A stretch of DNA of 22,795 bases. Origin: Cellvibrionales bacterium. GTDB lineage: Bacteria; Pseudomonadota; Gammaproteobacteria; Pseudomonadales; JAHEGP01. The notes under the pieces were generated by a model. The model had not been told where the DNA came from. It saw only the letters and a list, made by a program, of their open reading frames with translations, and ran no database searches. Positions 22,640 through 22,795 of this stretch are shown in pieces (within the stretch, counting starts at the first letter, position 1; every line of letters starts with the position of its first letter). Made by a program: the position numbers and the translations under genes. The DNA is taken from contig JAHEGP010000010.1 of NCBI GenBank assembly GCA_024645065.1, positions 4,287 through 27,081 on the forward strand, read 5' to 3'.

Positions 22640-22662
22640 TTTACCCAACTAATCCGGGTAAA
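22640..22662. repeat. Seven-base perfect inverted repeat, possible operator
   Basis: TTTACCC and GGGTAAA flank a nine-base AT-rich centre, giving a 23-base dyad typical in size of helix-turn-helix repressor sites. It lies about 100 bases upstream of the ABC1 kinase gene. As RNA it could form a short hairpin but there is no adjacent U run on the minus strand. Confidence 0.45.
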
Positions 22663-22795
22663 GGCTTGTTTTACGCACTAGTACTCTTTCAGGGTGATAT
22701 TGTCGCATGCAGAGCTTACCAGATGATTCAAGTCAAGGCGTAGCCTGCAGGAAATGGCGCGCCCTTTTCAAAGGCTGCAACGATGGATTGGAGCA

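Larger units (their letters stand above)
22543..22795. other. Intergenic region upstream of the ABC1 kinase gene
   Basis: No complete gene is visible in these 253 bases. They should hold the promoter and leader of the minus-strand kinase gene, but no convincing -35/-10 pair was found (a TTGACT on the minus strand around 22730 lacks a good -10 at 17 bases). Two inverted repeats are present, listed separately. A plus-strand ATG at 22783 preceded by AAAGG nine bases upstream could begin a divergent gene, but only four codons are in the window. Confidence 0.5.

Overview
The window is about 22.8 kb of chromosomal DNA, densely coding and moderately GC-rich, and almost every gene lies on the minus strand. 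Gene content (minCDE, hrpB, a YqhA/UPF0114 protein, lemA-TPM genes, many lipoproteins and a glucosylglycerate compatible-solute operon) points to a free-living, probably marine gammaproteobacterium, perhaps related to Cellvibrionales/Halieaceae. That placement is inferred from gene content and protein resemblance only. No rRNA, tRNA, complete insertion sequence or CRISPR array was seen.

Left part (1-7643). A tightly coupled minus-strand operon reads lemA lipoprotein, TPM-domain membrane protein with a Gly-rich tail, second TPM-domain membrane protein, dienelactone-hydrolase-family enzyme (cut by the window edge). A Nudix hydrolase gene diverges from it and converges on a tandem-domain GST/glutaredoxin-like gene. 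An 87-residue protein of unknown function follows with its own promoter and Shine-Dalgarno site. Then come minC-minD-minE (minD apparently starts at TTG), a DUF2914 membrane protein, and a clear intrinsic terminator.

Centre (7696-17134, minus strand). In transcription order: an ABC exporter half-transporter, then a compact operon of glycerate kinase, HAD-IIB sugar-phosphoglycerate phosphatase (GpgP type), glucosyl-3-phosphoglycerate synthase (GpgS type), GH13_18 phosphorylase (glucosylglycerate phosphorylase type) and the helicase hrpB. The first four enzymes close a cycle: 3-phosphoglycerate plus NDP-glucose to glucosyl-3-phosphoglycerate, to glucosylglycerate, to glucose-1-phosphate plus D-glycerate, and back to phosphoglycerate. 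The operon therefore appears to encode both synthesis and phosphorolytic recycling of the osmolyte glucosylglycerate.

Right part (17283-22795). yqhA (plus) converges on an OmpA-domain lipoprotein. Next is a scarred segment: a 14-bp tandem repeat (five full copies plus a partial one), a C-terminal remnant of an arylsulfatase, and a perfect 15-bp palindrome exactly where the sulfatase reading frame is cut. A three-gene minus-strand unit follows: ABC1/UbiB-like kinase, secreted alpha/beta hydrolase (PAF-acetylhydrolase-like), and a lipoprotein of unknown function, all overlapping or nearly so. The last 253 bases hold two inverted repeats and no complete gene.

Most worth a second look are the self-contained glucosylglycerate cycle with hrpB at its end, the kinase-hydrolase-lipoprotein cassette, and the repeat/sulfatase/palindrome scar.
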